A DNA stretch of 15,578 bases from an uncultured bacterium (lineage in GTDB: Bacteria; Planctomycetota; Uabimicrobiia; Uabimicrobiales; JABWCH01): assembly GCA_938003875.1 (NCBI GenBank), contig CALKWO010000194.1, positions 1 through 15,578 of the forward strand, given 5' to 3'. The notes beneath the pieces are model-generated. The model did no database searches. It saw nothing but the letters and a program-made list of their open reading frames with translations, and was not told where the DNA came from. Positions 1-8,446 of the stretch are shown here, piece after piece; the first letter of the stretch is position 1; every line of letters starts with the position of its first letter. The position numbers were made by a program, and so were the translations under genes.

Positions 1-51
1 GTGTTATTTTCTCGATAGATTCAGGTTTTCAGAACACTCCTTAAATTACGG

Positions 52-645
52 TTAAAGATTGTTGTGAAACAGTGTCTTATCTACTTCGTTTCCACTGTGG
101 ATTTCTAACCATCTTGGAATAGCACTTTTATAGCTGCATAGTAAAGAGACTACTGCTTGCTTCAAATCTGGCCTTTGTTTCGCATGGCCATGCACAATCT
201 TAATTGCTTGGCTATCTTCATCTTGATTGTACTCTCCTTCAAAGGAAATCGTTGTGCTATCTAGGTGCCAGATCTCATGATCAATTCCATAGATTTTTAA
301 TGCATTAGAGGCCACCTTCGAAAATATCTCTGTTACTCCCTTCTTTTCTATAGCATCCAAAGCTCGTCCAAGACTATCATCATTCAAATCTTCCGCCTCA
401 AGACCAACTCTTATAAGTGTTTCCACTGGCTTATTTTCCCAAAATTTTGGCGATAGATATAGCGGTCTGTTTATAAATCCCATAGCGTTCAATATCATTG
501 ATTGTACCGCCTCTCCTATGCTTACTTCTCTTTCTGTCGATGGGACATATTCATCTATCTCTTTTATCAATCCTATTTCAAAGCAAACCCCTGCTATTAT
601 TCCTAGATGATTCAACTCTTGGCTTTCATATTCTTTATCTTCCAT
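52..645 (-). pseudogene. IS1634-type transposase, N-terminal fragment
   Basis: The 197-residue product resembles the N-terminal third of IS1634/IS4-like transposases with a DUF4277-type start (ELNHLGIIAGVCFEIGLI near the N-terminus). It reaches the first catalytic aspartate region, IWHLDSTTISFEG, at about residues 127-139, followed by GHAKQRPDLKQAV. Family members run to roughly 500 residues or more, so about two thirds is missing: the frame ends at TAA just after GNEVDKTLFHNNL. The rest would lie left of the window or has been lost by frameshift; another frame continues as TIFNRNLRSVLKT. I chose the ATG at 645 because AAAGGGGAG lies just upstream; an in-frame ATG nine codons earlier has no such site. 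A second insertion sequence begins about 24 bases upstream and separates the gene from its probable element end near 2036. It is almost certainly non-functional as it stands. Confidence 0.75.
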
Positions 646-669
646 TTTCTCCCCTTTATGAAAAAATTT

Positions 670-685
670 CACGTTCTTTCATATT
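670..685 (+). repeat. Left terminal inverted repeat of the insertion sequence
   Basis: CACGTTCTTTCATATT matches the reverse complement of 1988-2003 (CACGTTCTTTCAGATT) at 15 of 16 positions. It lies directly outside the transposase promoter region. Confidence 0.85.
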
Positions 686-713
686 TTGTGGTAAGAAAAA
701 AATATGGTAAAAT
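686..713 (+). promoter_or_regulatory. Possible transposase promoter
   Basis: TTGTGG (686-691) and TAAAAT (708-713) are separated by 16 bases. They lie just inside the left inverted repeat and about 38 bases upstream of the transposase ATG. The -35 match is only partial. A strong AAAGGAG ribosome site seven bases before the ATG at 751 supports translation from there. Confidence 0.4.
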
Positions 714-750
714 GGGCTATCGTGAATTTTTTTTATAAAGGAGATAACCC

Positions 751-1994
751 ATGAACCATAGGTTCATTATAGTAGATTTTGGTGATAGAAGCCAGTATGA
801 AAAAATAATTGCCAATTGCCGAATGTTTTTAGAGTTTGTAATAGCGTATCTATTATCGTTAGGATTCCAGCTATCACATAAGTGTAATTGCGTTGGAGGC
901 TCTTCGATAACAAGGCATTCGCATTATATGCGAGCCAGATGTGGAAACATTACTATCTGGCGAATACAATGTAAGCATTGCAAAGCAGTATTTACTGTGA
1001 TTCCAAGTTTTTTAATGCCGTATAGAGCATATAATCCAGAGACAGTGAAAAAGGCATTGATTGCATATCATGGAGGGCTAAGCTTTGAAAATTGTGCTAT
1101 CATTTTCAATATCTCTGGATTAGCGTTGTACCGAATCATTTGCGCATTTGGAAGATGTTCACTGCCACAGATGCTAACTAAAGTTGGCGTTGCATTGCCA
1201 AATCACATCTGGGTAGATGAGAAACATACGCAATGTTTAGATCAAAAAGGCTATATCCCGATAGTTTCTTCTGGTCATGCTATCTGGCACATTGATTATA
1301 TCGAAAATACAGAGAAAACGACATTAAAAAATCTTATCGAACTTTTCAAATCGAATCTAGCCAGATAGACTCAGATTATGCTCCAGAAACCATCACTCAC
1401 GATGGATATCGTCCTTTAATTGCAGCTTTGCGCAATATATTTAAGAATGGAACAGTTTTCATCCTTTGTTGGCTACATGCCATCTGGAGTGCAGGCAAAA
1501 TTATCGCTCCTTTTTCAAAGAACCTTGCGTTTACAATCTCACAACAATTGCTTACTATGCTCAAACAATGCCATAGCAAACCTTCTCTGCAAAATATTTC
1601 TTTATGCAATCGCTTGCTTGGAATGTTACGCCATTATAACCATATTCTTCCTGCTGCGGTTTGGCAATCTCTGAAAGATTGGGTCACAAGAAAGCGTTCT
1701 TATTTTTATTCAAGTATGGATTACTCTGCTTCACTCTCTTTTAGTTATCCTATAGACCATATTTGCAATCATCTTGATCGGAAACTTTTTATGATGAAAG
1801 ATTTTCATCACCCAAAAGCTAGGAAAGACTTATTCATCAAAGGCTTTGCTCTCATTCACAACTTTATTCCGTACCAACGTTTTGCCAGGAATGCTTTACT
1901 TTCTCCTGCTCAGGTTGAAAAGGCTATTCTTCCTCATCCTGATTGGTTTATCTCTCTTTTAATGCTTACTTCTGAAGGTTACCATAGAATCTGA
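751..1994 (+). pseudogene. DDE transposase in two frames (frameshift)
   Basis: The first frame (751-1368) has a zinc-ribbon-like stretch (CNC near residue 46 and CKHC near 77), then IPSFLMPYRAY and the first catalytic aspartate in WVDEKHT (D156). The reading then moves to the -1 frame, open from 1296, which carries SDYAPETITHDGYRPL with the second aspartate (codon 1401-1403), then LCWLHAIW and the rest of the protein to TGA at 1994. The joined product would be about 414 residues with no obvious gap, so only one shift separates it from an intact gene. An A-AAA-AAT heptamer (1326-1332) in the overlap could be a programmed -1 site. However, the first frame keeps a plausible sequence (LFKSNLA) up to about 1362, which favours an ordinary indel near 1350-1365. 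The family is unassigned. Confidence 0.75.
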
Positions 1995-2003
1995 AAGAAC
2001 GTG
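1988..2003 (-). repeat. Right terminal inverted repeat of the insertion sequence
   Basis: Read on the minus strand this is CACGTTCTTTCAGATT, pairing with 670-685 at 15 of 16 positions. It overlaps the stop codon of the transposase gene. Confidence 0.85.
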
Positions 2004-2039
2004 GGAAATTGGTTTCCGCTGAAAGCCAAAAAAGCCCAA

Positions 2040-2492
2040 TCACTTTTTCCAGTTTTGGACTTCGAGGATATTGCCTTCTGGATCGGCCAGATATTGGAAA
2101 GTCAATAGTCCTACTCCTGGTATTTCGCGCACGGTCAATTCGCCTACTGCCGAACCGCCAAGTGCCAATGCCGATTTAGCCGTTTCTGCCACATCGTCAA
2201 CGGCAAAAGCCAGATGAGTCAAGCCTGGTGTATTGGGCTTCATTTCAGGGTGTTCGGGCATGGAGTCATACTGAAAAATCTCCAGAGTTGGGCCAGTATC
2301 GCCCCAACCTGGAAGGCGTAGATGTATTCCACGGATATGAGAATGAGGGATGCCTGTAGCTTTGTCGAGCCATTCTCCCGACAAATCGCGTTCTGGAAGG
2401 ATAGGAGAACAGGAAAACACCTTCTGATAAAATATTGCCAGGCTTCGCCAATCTTTGGCGATCAAGTTTGTGTGAGCATATTGGATTGGCAT
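2040..2492 (-). CDS. VOC (glyoxalase/bleomycin-resistance fold) protein
   Basis: The 150-residue protein has two beta-alpha-beta-beta-beta modules of the vicinal oxygen chelate superfamily. The four usual metal-ligand positions can be read as H7 (QYAHTNL), E71 (LEIFQY), H93 (GLTHLAFAV) and E144 (GNILEVQNW), so a divalent-metal-binding enzyme is likely. The DPEGN turn before the last strand is also typical. The superfamily includes lyases, dioxygenases, epimerases and antibiotic-binding proteins, and the substrate cannot be told from sequence. GGAG lies five bases before the ATG and the length is normal for a single-domain member. It stands alone between an insertion sequence and decayed sequence, so it may be ordinary cargo or a surviving chromosomal gene. 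Confidence 0.85.
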   Translation of the reverse strand: MPIQYAHTNLIAKDWRSLAIFYQKVFSCSPILPERDLSGEWLDKATGIPHSHIRGIHLRLPGWGDTGPTLEIFQYDSMPEHPEMKPNTPGLTHLAFAVDDVAETAKSALALGGSAVGELTVREIPGVGLLTFQYLADPEGNILEVQNWKK

Positions 2493-2509
2493 ATCATCTC
2501 CATTTCAGC

Positions 2510-2731
2510 ATGAGTGCAAAGGTTTGCGCTCGAATAAAATTTTGCAGTTACCGTTGGCAAAAGCATCTTGATTCAAGGTAAAGTCGGCGATTTGTTGAAG
2601 AAATTGGGGATTCCCACAGTCATTACAACAAATTAGAAACTGAGTTACAAGATTGGGAGGGCGATCATGCTTCCCAAATTATTCAGGGAAATCAGTATTG
2701 TTCTTTCTACTCTACAACTGGCAGAGATTCT
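2510..2731 (+). pseudogene. Unrecognised decayed coding remnant
   Basis: From the ATG at 2510 one frame reads MSAKVCARIKFCSYRWQKHLDSR, meets TAA (2579-2581), then continues open with RRFVEEIGDSHSHYNKLE and ELQDWEGDHASQIIQ until it runs into the antisense end of the KAP gene. A neighbouring frame, at about 2543-2638, also reads like protein (VGKSILIQGKVGDLLKKLG) before a stop. Two protein-like frames broken by stops in 220 bases suggest a small gene damaged by indels, or two overlapping fragments. I recognise no family. Chance open frames remain possible. Confidence 0.3.
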
Positions 2732-4492
2732 TTATTTGCCCAAACGCTCTTGAAGTTCTTCTTGAGTAAAGGCAGATTCTGGGCGAAGACGTACTTCCAT
2801 CATTTCTCGGATTAGGTCTTTGAGTTGTAGCAACGATTCATCTCCATTTGTAATGTCTTTACGGTTTCCAGTACCCCCTGGTAGTTTGCAAAATATATGA
2901 GGGCATAGTCTATTACGAAAGTATTGTATAGTTTTTTCCCAAAGATCTATAGGCGTATTCGCTGGGTTTTGCCAATAAAAAAACAAAAAACCATCTGAGA
3001 TACGCATTACATCCAGATTGTTTGGGTCTGGATAATAGGAAATGACTCTACGGTGAATCTTTCCTTGTAACACCTGGATGGAAACTGTAGGTGAATAACC
3101 ATGTCCATAAACAACTTTGGCCCTACCACGAGGAAATATTTTTTTGTGTTCGGAGGAAAAATTTTGGCACAGGCCTTCGAACATTTCTAATACTTTGAAG
3201 GCAAAATCACGGATGGACGGGTCAGACAATTCCTTCAGCCAGGTTTTGAATTTGGCAGTGTTCCAATTTTTTGGATTATCAGGATCTGGTTCATCAACTT
3301 CAAGATCACCAGGCTCGGCTATCCCTGCTAACCCAAAATATTGGCGATAGCTCCCTCTCTCCAGCCATTCTCGAACAAAGCCATTGTTTTGTAAAAGTTC
3401 CAGGAATTTGTTCAGAATGGTTTCGCTCTCTTCATAGTCTTCCAATACCAAGGTTTCTCCGTTTTTATTAGCCAAAGCAAGTAGCTCGCTGGCATCTTCA
3501 TTTTGCGCCAGATATTGATATAAGGCTGTGGAATATTGCTGTAAAATCAGCAACATCAAAAAGTCCATTTTTTCGATGGTTTGTTGAGGTTGTTGTACAT
3601 AGCACAAAAGTTTATAAACACCTGCAATGCGTTTGATGGTGCGAGGGTTGTCCATTTGGAACGTAGCGATAATTTCGTCCAGCCTCTCGATTTCCTTATC
3701 GCTGAAATTTTCATTGTCAAAGCAATCTTTTACATACTTCTGACGCTCGGTTTCCTGGAATACGGGCATACGGAAGGGAATCTGGAATATTTTGTCCAGG
3801 TATTGGCGGCTTTCCCTTGATTTTTCATCGAATCCGAACTTGGCGAAAAGCCCTTTTTGTATGACTCGATAATCACAGGCAATAAGAAACACGCAGCCAC
3901 GCACATCCAGAAAATTTTTGATAGCCTCGGTCAATTCAATTGCTTTGACTGGTGGAACGCGGTCGAGATCATCAATGTACAATACCAGAGCATGTTTGCC
4001 TGTTTTTTGGAGTATTCCTTCTACCGACTGAGCGAAATGGGATCGAAATTGGGTTCGTTCCATATTTTTTTTGCGCTGGTACGATAGATCAATTCCTCTC
4101 TTGCGCAAAAAGCCTTCGGCCATCTGCCATCCGACCTGGAAGAGATAATCCATCCCCTGGTACAACTTATATGCCAGCTTTTTTTCTTTGGCCTTTTCCG
4201 CCGCTTCCATGACAGTATCTACCGCTCGAAGAATCAATTCGGATCCGATATTTTGCTCGTTGCTGAAAACCCAGGAATTGAAATCCACCGAAAGATAAGC
4301 TTCCCCTAGCTCTGTTTTGAGCAGATTGAGCATAGATGTTTTGCCTGATCCCCAATCCCCCTGGATGCCTAAAGTGAGAGGAGTCGCCCCTTCCTTCACG
4401 GAATCCTGGATAAATTTGCTCAATGCTTTCACATATTGACCAGTTCCAAACAAATCTTCCTCTTTTTTCTCTATCGGTCGGTCTATTTTCAT
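2732..4492 (-). CDS. KAP-family P-loop NTPase
   Basis: The protein has 586 residues. The Walker A motif is GDWGSGKTS (45-53), FNSW follows at 71-74, Walker B is LVLYIDDLDR (169-178), and IACDYR (204-209) and YLDKIFQIPF (231-240) come after. This order is diagnostic of KAP NTPases, the family containing animal Kidins220/ARMS and the phage-excluding PifA of plasmid F. Many members carry membrane helices between Walker A and B. Here that insert (about 90-150) is charged and helical with no clear membrane span, so the protein is probably cytoplasmic or peripheral. The 250-residue C-terminal part is unrecognised and may hold the effector or sensor function. GGAGAG lies nine bases before the ATG. 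It is divergent from ietAS across 446 bases and has its own strong promoter. A role in phage exclusion is inferred from family and context, not shown. Confidence 0.88.
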   Translation of the reverse strand: MKIDRPIEKKEEDLFGTGQYVKALSKFIQDSVKEGATPLTLGIQGDWGSGKTSMLNLLKTELGEAYLSVDFNSWVFSNEQNIGSELILRAVDTVMEAAEKAKEKKLAYKLYQGMDYLFQVGWQMAEGFLRKRGIDLSYQRKKNMERTQFRSHFAQSVEGILQKTGKHALVLYIDDLDRVPPVKAIELTEAIKNFLDVRGCVFLIACDYRVIQKGLFAKFGFDEKSRESRQYLDKIFQIPFRMPVFQETERQKYVKDCFDNENFSDKEIERLDEIIATFQMDNPRTIKRIAGVYKLLCYVQQPQQTIEKMDFLMLLILQQYSTALYQYLAQNEDASELLALANKNGETLVLEDYEESETILNKFLELLQNNGFVREWLERGSYRQYFGLAGIAEPGDLEVDEPDPDNPKNWNTAKFKTWLKELSDPSIRDFAFKVLEMFEGLCQNFSSEHKKIFPRGRAKVVYGHGYSPTVSIQVLQGKIHRRVISYYPDPNNLDVMRISDGFLFFYWQNPANTPIDLWEKTIQYFRNRLCPHIFCKLPGGTGNRKDITNGDESLLQLKDLIREMMEVRLRPESAFTQEELQERLGK

Positions 4493-4581
4493 GAAATACT
4501 ACTCTCCATTGTAAATCGCTCGCTAAACCTACAGCAATAATATTTTATAAATTTCGAATAGAAGAACAAAAATGAAAAGCC

Positions 4582-4610
4582 ATTATAAAAAGCTTAAAAA
4601 GTGAAGTCAA
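4582..4610 (-). promoter_or_regulatory. Sigma70-type promoter for the KAP NTPase gene
   Basis: On the minus strand, TTGACT (4610-4605) and TATAAT (4587-4582) are separated by exactly 17 bases. The -10 is perfect and the -35 matches the consensus at five of six positions. Transcription would begin near 4575 and give a leader of about 80 bases before the KAP ATG at 4492. Its -35 box lies only 35 bases from that of the opposing promoter. Confidence 0.75.
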
Positions 4611-4645
4611 TAGTAATTTCTATCCAACTAAGCTTTAAAAGAACC

Positions 4646-4674
4646 TTGCATTTTGCCTTTTATTATTTTATAAT
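4646..4674 (+). promoter_or_regulatory. Sigma70-type promoter for the ietAS operon
   Basis: TTGCAT (4646-4651) and a perfect TATAAT (4669-4674) are separated by 17 bases. Start of transcription would be near 4681, upstream of the small reading frame at 4722 and of ietA. The -35 box is weaker than that of the divergent KAP promoter. Confidence 0.65.
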
Positions 4675-4721
4675 CGGACACTTGATAAAATTTGTGAGAA
4701 TCCGCTGGAAGAAATAGAACC

Positions 4722-4886
4722 TTGGGTTTGAAAGCACTAGAGCAAATAGAAGCTCCAGTTCCTTTATTTTCAAAACAAGTCTGCCTTGATTCACTTCAAG
4801 CCAAAAAAATTATCACTCTTAGGAGCCAAACAGAACAGGAGCTAGAACAAATTGTTTCCAGCGTCTTAGAGAAGGCATTTGGGTAA
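4722..4886 (+). CDS. Small reading frame upstream of ietA, unknown
   Basis: From TTG at 4722 (or TTG at 4728) the frame encodes 54 residues, reading LKALEQIEAPVPLFSKQV and ending with a helical stretch (RSQTEQELEQIVSSVLEKAFG) before TAA. The frame is opened by TGA at 4695-4697. GGAAG at 4707-4711 is the only ribosome-site candidate, ten bases before the first TTG. It lies just downstream of the predicted promoter and 52 bases before the ietA ATG, so it would be the first gene of that transcript. The composition looks like protein, but I recognise no family and there is no ATG start. It may be a small regulator or partner, a leader peptide, or the tail of a lost gene. Confidence 0.35.
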   Translation: MGLKALEQIEAPVPLFSKQVCLDSLQAKKIITLRSQTEQELEQIVSSVLEKAFG

Positions 4887-4938
4887 TGATGCCCCAAAAC
4901 ATGGATTGAGAATAAACACATTAAAAAGGACTATCCTT

Positions 4939-5898
4939 ATGCCAACCGCAGAACAATTGAAAGCACTGGTCAAAGCTCATTATGAGCCTATTCCAGAAAA
5001 ATTTACTACCATTACTCTTCAAATTGCAGCTCATGAGGCGAAATTAGGTCATGCAAATTTAGCAGATGATCTTAAAAAACTGATTGATAAAGCCAAGCAA
5101 TATCGTCCTCGACTGAATGCTTTGAGCCATGAACTGCAAGGACTTTTTATTGAAGCAGTGCCTGGAGAAAGACTTTCTGACTTAATCCTTGACAGTAAAA
5201 TTATTGAGCGAATTAAGCGAATCGAAAGAGAATTTATACAGAAAGATAAATTGCGTCGTCATAACATGAACAATAGAAGAAAGCTTTTATTTTCAGGGCC
5301 TCCAGGCACAGGAAAAACCATGACAGCGTATGTGATTGCACATGAACTTTGCCTTCCCCTGAATATCATTCTTATGGAAAAAATCGTAACGAAGTTTATG
5401 GGAGAAACCAGTGCCAAACTTAGGCAAGTATTCGATTTTATCCACGACAACCAGGGAATATACTTGTTCGATGAATTTGATGCTATTGGGGCAGAACGTG
5501 GAAAAGACAACGATGTTGGAGAAATGAGAAGAGTATTGAACTCTTTCCTTCAATTCATTGAACGAGATGATTCAGACAGCCTTATTATTGCAGCTACCAA
5601 TAATTTAAATCTTCTCGATCAAGCATTGTTTAGGCGATTTGATGACGTTTTGCACTATCAATTGCCAAGCGAGTCAGAAAAAATACAATTGATAGAAAAC
5701 AAGCTTGGGACTTATAAAGGCAACTATAATGTTCGAGACATTGTGGCAAGTATAGGCAGTCTAAGCCATGCAGAAATAACCCAGGCCTGCTATGATGCAA
5801 TCAAGGAAGCTATTCTATCTGATAAAAAGACAGTGGAGAAAGAGCTTTTAGTAAAAATGCTGGATGAACGAAAATCTGCCTACGGGAAGTCGAGGTAA
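4939..5898 (+). CDS. ietA: IetA-like AAA+ ATPase of the IetAS system
   Basis: The 319-residue product has a helical N-terminal region (1-110) and one AAA+ module. Walker A is GPPGTGKT (120-127), a pore-loop-like KFMGET lies at 152-157, Walker B is IYLFDE (174-179), sensor 1 is ATNN (219-222), an arginine-finger RRFD is at 232-235, and a sensor-2 region follows (SHAEITQAC). All catalytic residues are present. I start at the ATG at 4939, with AAGGA eight bases upstream; a TTG start 20 codons earlier would overlap the small upstream frame. The next gene starts after a 2-base gap and encodes a subtilisin-like protease. This gene pair matches IetA-IetS, described from Agrobacterium Ti-plasmid incompatibility and listed among candidate anti-phage systems. 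The ATPase probably controls or delivers substrates to the protease. Confidence 0.85.
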   Translation: MPTAEQLKALVKAHYEPIPEKFTTITLQIAAHEAKLGHANLADDLKKLIDKAKQYRPRLNALSHELQGLFIEAVPGERLSDLILDSKIIERIKRIEREFIQKDKLRRHNMNNRRKLLFSGPPGTGKTMTAYVIAHELCLPLNIILMEKIVTKFMGETSAKLRQVFDFIHDNQGIYLFDEFDAIGAERGKDNDVGEMRRVLNSFLQFIERDDSDSLIIAATNNLNLLDQALFRRFDDVLHYQLPSESEKIQLIENKLGTYKGNYNVRDIVASIGSLSHAEITQACYDAIKEAILSDKKTVEKELLVKMLDERKSAYGKSR

Positions 5899-5900
5899 AA

Positions 5901-8396
5901 ATGGCTAAAAAACAATACGCACATTTTTTTAATGTAATAGACGCAGAATCTATAAAATACAAATCGAGAAGTGGTGGTGGAGAATCTAAAATTCCAGAAA
6001 GAAACAGAGTAGCTCATGCACAAAGGTTGTTACAGAAATTTGATTCTATCTGGCAAAGTGAAAAAAGCCAGAAAGAACAAAGAAAAGCACAATCATTGAA
6101 ATCAAGAAATGGTTCGTATATCGAGTTTATAAGCAGTGCAGACCATGATTTGATCACAAAAAGCCTTGAAGACACGAGGCAAGGAATCCGCTTGTTGAAT
6201 ATTAGAACCATAAACAAAGAAGTCAAAGCCGTTGTTTATATTCCCGCAGGCAAGGAAAATTGCTTCCTCAAAAAAATAAAAGATTTTGAAACTCAAAACA
6301 CCAAAGATGGAAATCCCAAAAATGCCAAGCTTATCAGTAGCATTCAAGATATAAGAGGTGCTGTAGTAGAAGCTTTATGGACTGATCCTCCCTCTATGCT
6401 GCCTGAGCAAAAAACAGCCATCTGGATTGAGGCTTGGTTGAGGGTCAGCGATAATGAAAAATCTCCCAAAAAAGAAATAGAATCCTTTTGGTCTACCTTG
6501 AAAGCAATCGGGATTGAAGCAAAGCCAAATTATTTGGCATTTCCAGAGAGAGCGATAGTGCTGATTTATGCATCACGAGAGCAGTTGGTTCAGTTGCTAA
6601 TGTCCAGTGATATGCTTGCAGAGTTCAGAGTCGGTCAGGAGGCTTCTGGATTTTGGACAAATGAAAGTAGCATAGACCAGGCACAATGGATGAAGGATTT
6701 ATTGAGTCGCCTCAATATACAATCATCTAATGTAAAGGTATGCATTCTCGATAGCGGTGTCAACAATGGACACCAATTGATACAGCCTGTATTGAATAAC
6801 CAGAATTGTTTAACAGTCGAGCCATCGTGGGGTACGGATGACCATGAAAGTGGCAGTGGTCATGGTACTCTTATGGCTGGAATAGTTGCTTATGGTGATT
6901 TGGAAAAAGCATTGAAAACTCGTAGCCAAGTGACCATATCGCATAAGCTATGCTCGGTAAAAATATTACCACGGACGGGGACAAACAAGAAAGAGCTCTA
7001 TGGGGATATTACCAGCCAGGCCATAAGCAGAGCAGAACTTCAAAGCCCGGAAGAATTTATTTTATATTGTATGGCAATAACTGCCGAAGAAGATATTGAC
7101 AAAGGCCGCCCTTCTTCCTGGTCAGGTGCCATTGATAATTTAGCATACGGGGAACAGGAAAACAAAAGACTTATACTGATCTCGGCAGGCAACATAGATG
7201 ACAGAGAAGAGTGGAAAAATTATCCCGATAGTAATCTTGTTACCTCTATAAAAAATCCAGCACAATCATGGAATGCTATTACTGTTGGTGCGTATACAGA
7301 GAAGCATACTCTCCATGATCCACAATTTATTGGTGCTAAGATAGTCGCTCAGCCAGGTGATTTATCTCCTTTCAGCACCACATCTCTTGTATGGGATAAA
7401 AAATGGCCCATAAAGCCAGATGTGGTTTTTGAAGGTGGCAATCTTTTGAAAGACGGCAGTGGTAATTTATATGAGCATGCAGACCTTGCTCCCGTTTCAA
7501 CATCTAAAAATTTTCCCATACGACAATTTGATATGTTCAATGCTACAAGTGCTGCTACTGCGGAAGCATCGTGGTTTGCTTCCCAAATTGCACTCCAATA
7601 TCCGAATGCCTGGCCTGAAACAATTCGAGGATTAATGGTTCATTCCGCTTCTTGGAATAAGTCAATGATTCGCCAGGTCGGTAATGGATTGAAAAATAAA
7701 GGAGACTATCGTAACCTGCTGCGTGTTTTTGGCTATGGCAAGCCAAACCTCGATATAGCTCTTTTTAGTGCAGAAAATTATTTCACAATAATTCTGCAAG
7801 AAGCCATCCAGCCTTTTGAAAAATCAGGGGATCGCTATAAAATGAAGGATATGCATTTTTATTCTCTACCATGGCCAAAAGATTTGCTTCTAGCTATGGG
7901 GGAAATCAATGTAAAATTTAGGATTACGCTGTCATACTTCATACAGCCAGGCATTGGCGAAATCGGATGGCAAGATAAATATCGTTATCAGTCATACGGA
8001 TTGAGATTTGATGTAAACAGTGAAAATGAGGATGAAAGCACCTTTAAAAAGCGGATCAATAAGGCTGTCCGAGAAGAAGATGAAAAAGTAGAAAGTGCTT
8101 CGGGAAGTGATCGCTGGATACTAGGCGATAAAAATCGGAGAAATGGTTCAATACATTCTGATATATGGGAAGGAACAGCAGCTCAAATGGCAACCTGTAA
8201 TATGGTTGCTGTTTATCCAATAATCGGATGGTGGAGAGAACGGCGTAACCTTAAAAAATATAATACAAGAACCCGCTACTCACTGATAGTCTCGCTGGAA
8301 ACACCCATAATAAAAAGTGATATTGATATTTATGCTTGTGTTAAAAATATCATAAAACCAGAAGTAGCAATATCTGTTCAAACTGGAAAAGAGTAA
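5901..8396 (+). CDS. ietS: IetS-like subtilisin-family (S8) serine protease
   Basis: The 831-residue protein has an S8 peptidase core with the full triad in order: D284 in CILDSG, H321 in SGHGT and S550 in NATSAATAEAS. An oxyanion-hole asparagine, N431, lies in ISAGN. The nucleophile motif differs from the classical GTSMA, as is usual for this branch. There is no signal peptide, so the enzyme should act in the cytoplasm, unlike secreted subtilisins. The first 270 residues and the last 200 are outside the peptidase core. The tail (SYGLRFDV, GSIHSDIWEGTAA, PIIGWWRER) is of a type I associate with IetS proteins. GAGG with a five-base spacer precedes the ATG, 2 bases after ietA, so the two are translationally linked. 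Substrate and trigger are unknown. Confidence 0.87.
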   Translation: MAKKQYAHFFNVIDAESIKYKSRSGGGESKIPERNRVAHAQRLLQKFDSIWQSEKSQKEQRKAQSLKSRNGSYIEFISSADHDLITKSLEDTRQGIRLLNIRTINKEVKAVVYIPAGKENCFLKKIKDFETQNTKDGNPKNAKLISSIQDIRGAVVEALWTDPPSMLPEQKTAIWIEAWLRVSDNEKSPKKEIESFWSTLKAIGIEAKPNYLAFPERAIVLIYASREQLVQLLMSSDMLAEFRVGQEASGFWTNESSIDQAQWMKDLLSRLNIQSSNVKVCILDSGVNNGHQLIQPVLNNQNCLTVEPSWGTDDHESGSGHGTLMAGIVAYGDLEKALKTRSQVTISHKLCSVKILPRTGTNKKELYGDITSQAISRAELQSPEEFILYCMAITAEEDIDKGRPSSWSGAIDNLAYGEQENKRLILISAGNIDDREEWKNYPDSNLVTSIKNPAQSWNAITVGAYTEKHTLHDPQFIGAKIVAQPGDLSPFSTTSLVWDKKWPIKPDVVFEGGNLLKDGSGNLYEHADLAPVSTSKNFPIRQFDMFNATSAATAEASWFASQIALQYPNAWPETIRGLMVHSASWNKSMIRQVGNGLKNKGDYRNLLRVFGYGKPNLDIALFSAENYFTIILQEAIQPFEKSGDRYKMKDMHFYSLPWPKDLLLAMGEINVKFRITLSYFIQPGIGEIGWQDKYRYQSYGLRFDVNSENEDESTFKKRINKAVREEDEKVESASGSDRWILGDKNRRNGSIHSDIWEGTAAQMATCNMVAVYPIIGWWRERRNLKKYNTRTRYSLIVSLETPIIKSDIDIYACVKNIIKPEVAISVQTGKE

Positions 8397-8446
8397 GTAA
8401 AAGCCTTTTTTTAATAGAAAATCAATTTTATTGACTTTTTGTATAA

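Larger units (their letters stand above)
669..2005 (+). mobile_element. Insertion sequence with frameshifted DDE transposase
   Basis: The element is bounded by terminal inverted repeats matching at 15 of 16 positions (670-685 and 1988-2003). It is flanked by AAATT on both sides (664-668 and 2006-2010), a likely 5-bp target duplication; the exact ends are uncertain by one or two bases. It carries one transposase gene that fills nearly all its length. It sits in the 5' region of the IS1634-type gene fragment on the opposite strand, so it inserted into an older element. I cannot name the IS family with confidence. Confidence 0.8.

Noticed and set aside
498..710. 70-codon plus-strand frame
   Set aside because: It is antisense to the start of the IS1634-type transposase, is leucine-rich and has no supporting signals.
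3117..4355. Several 60-86 codon frames inside the KAP gene
   Set aside because: They are antisense or out-of-frame shadows of a well-supported P-loop NTPase.
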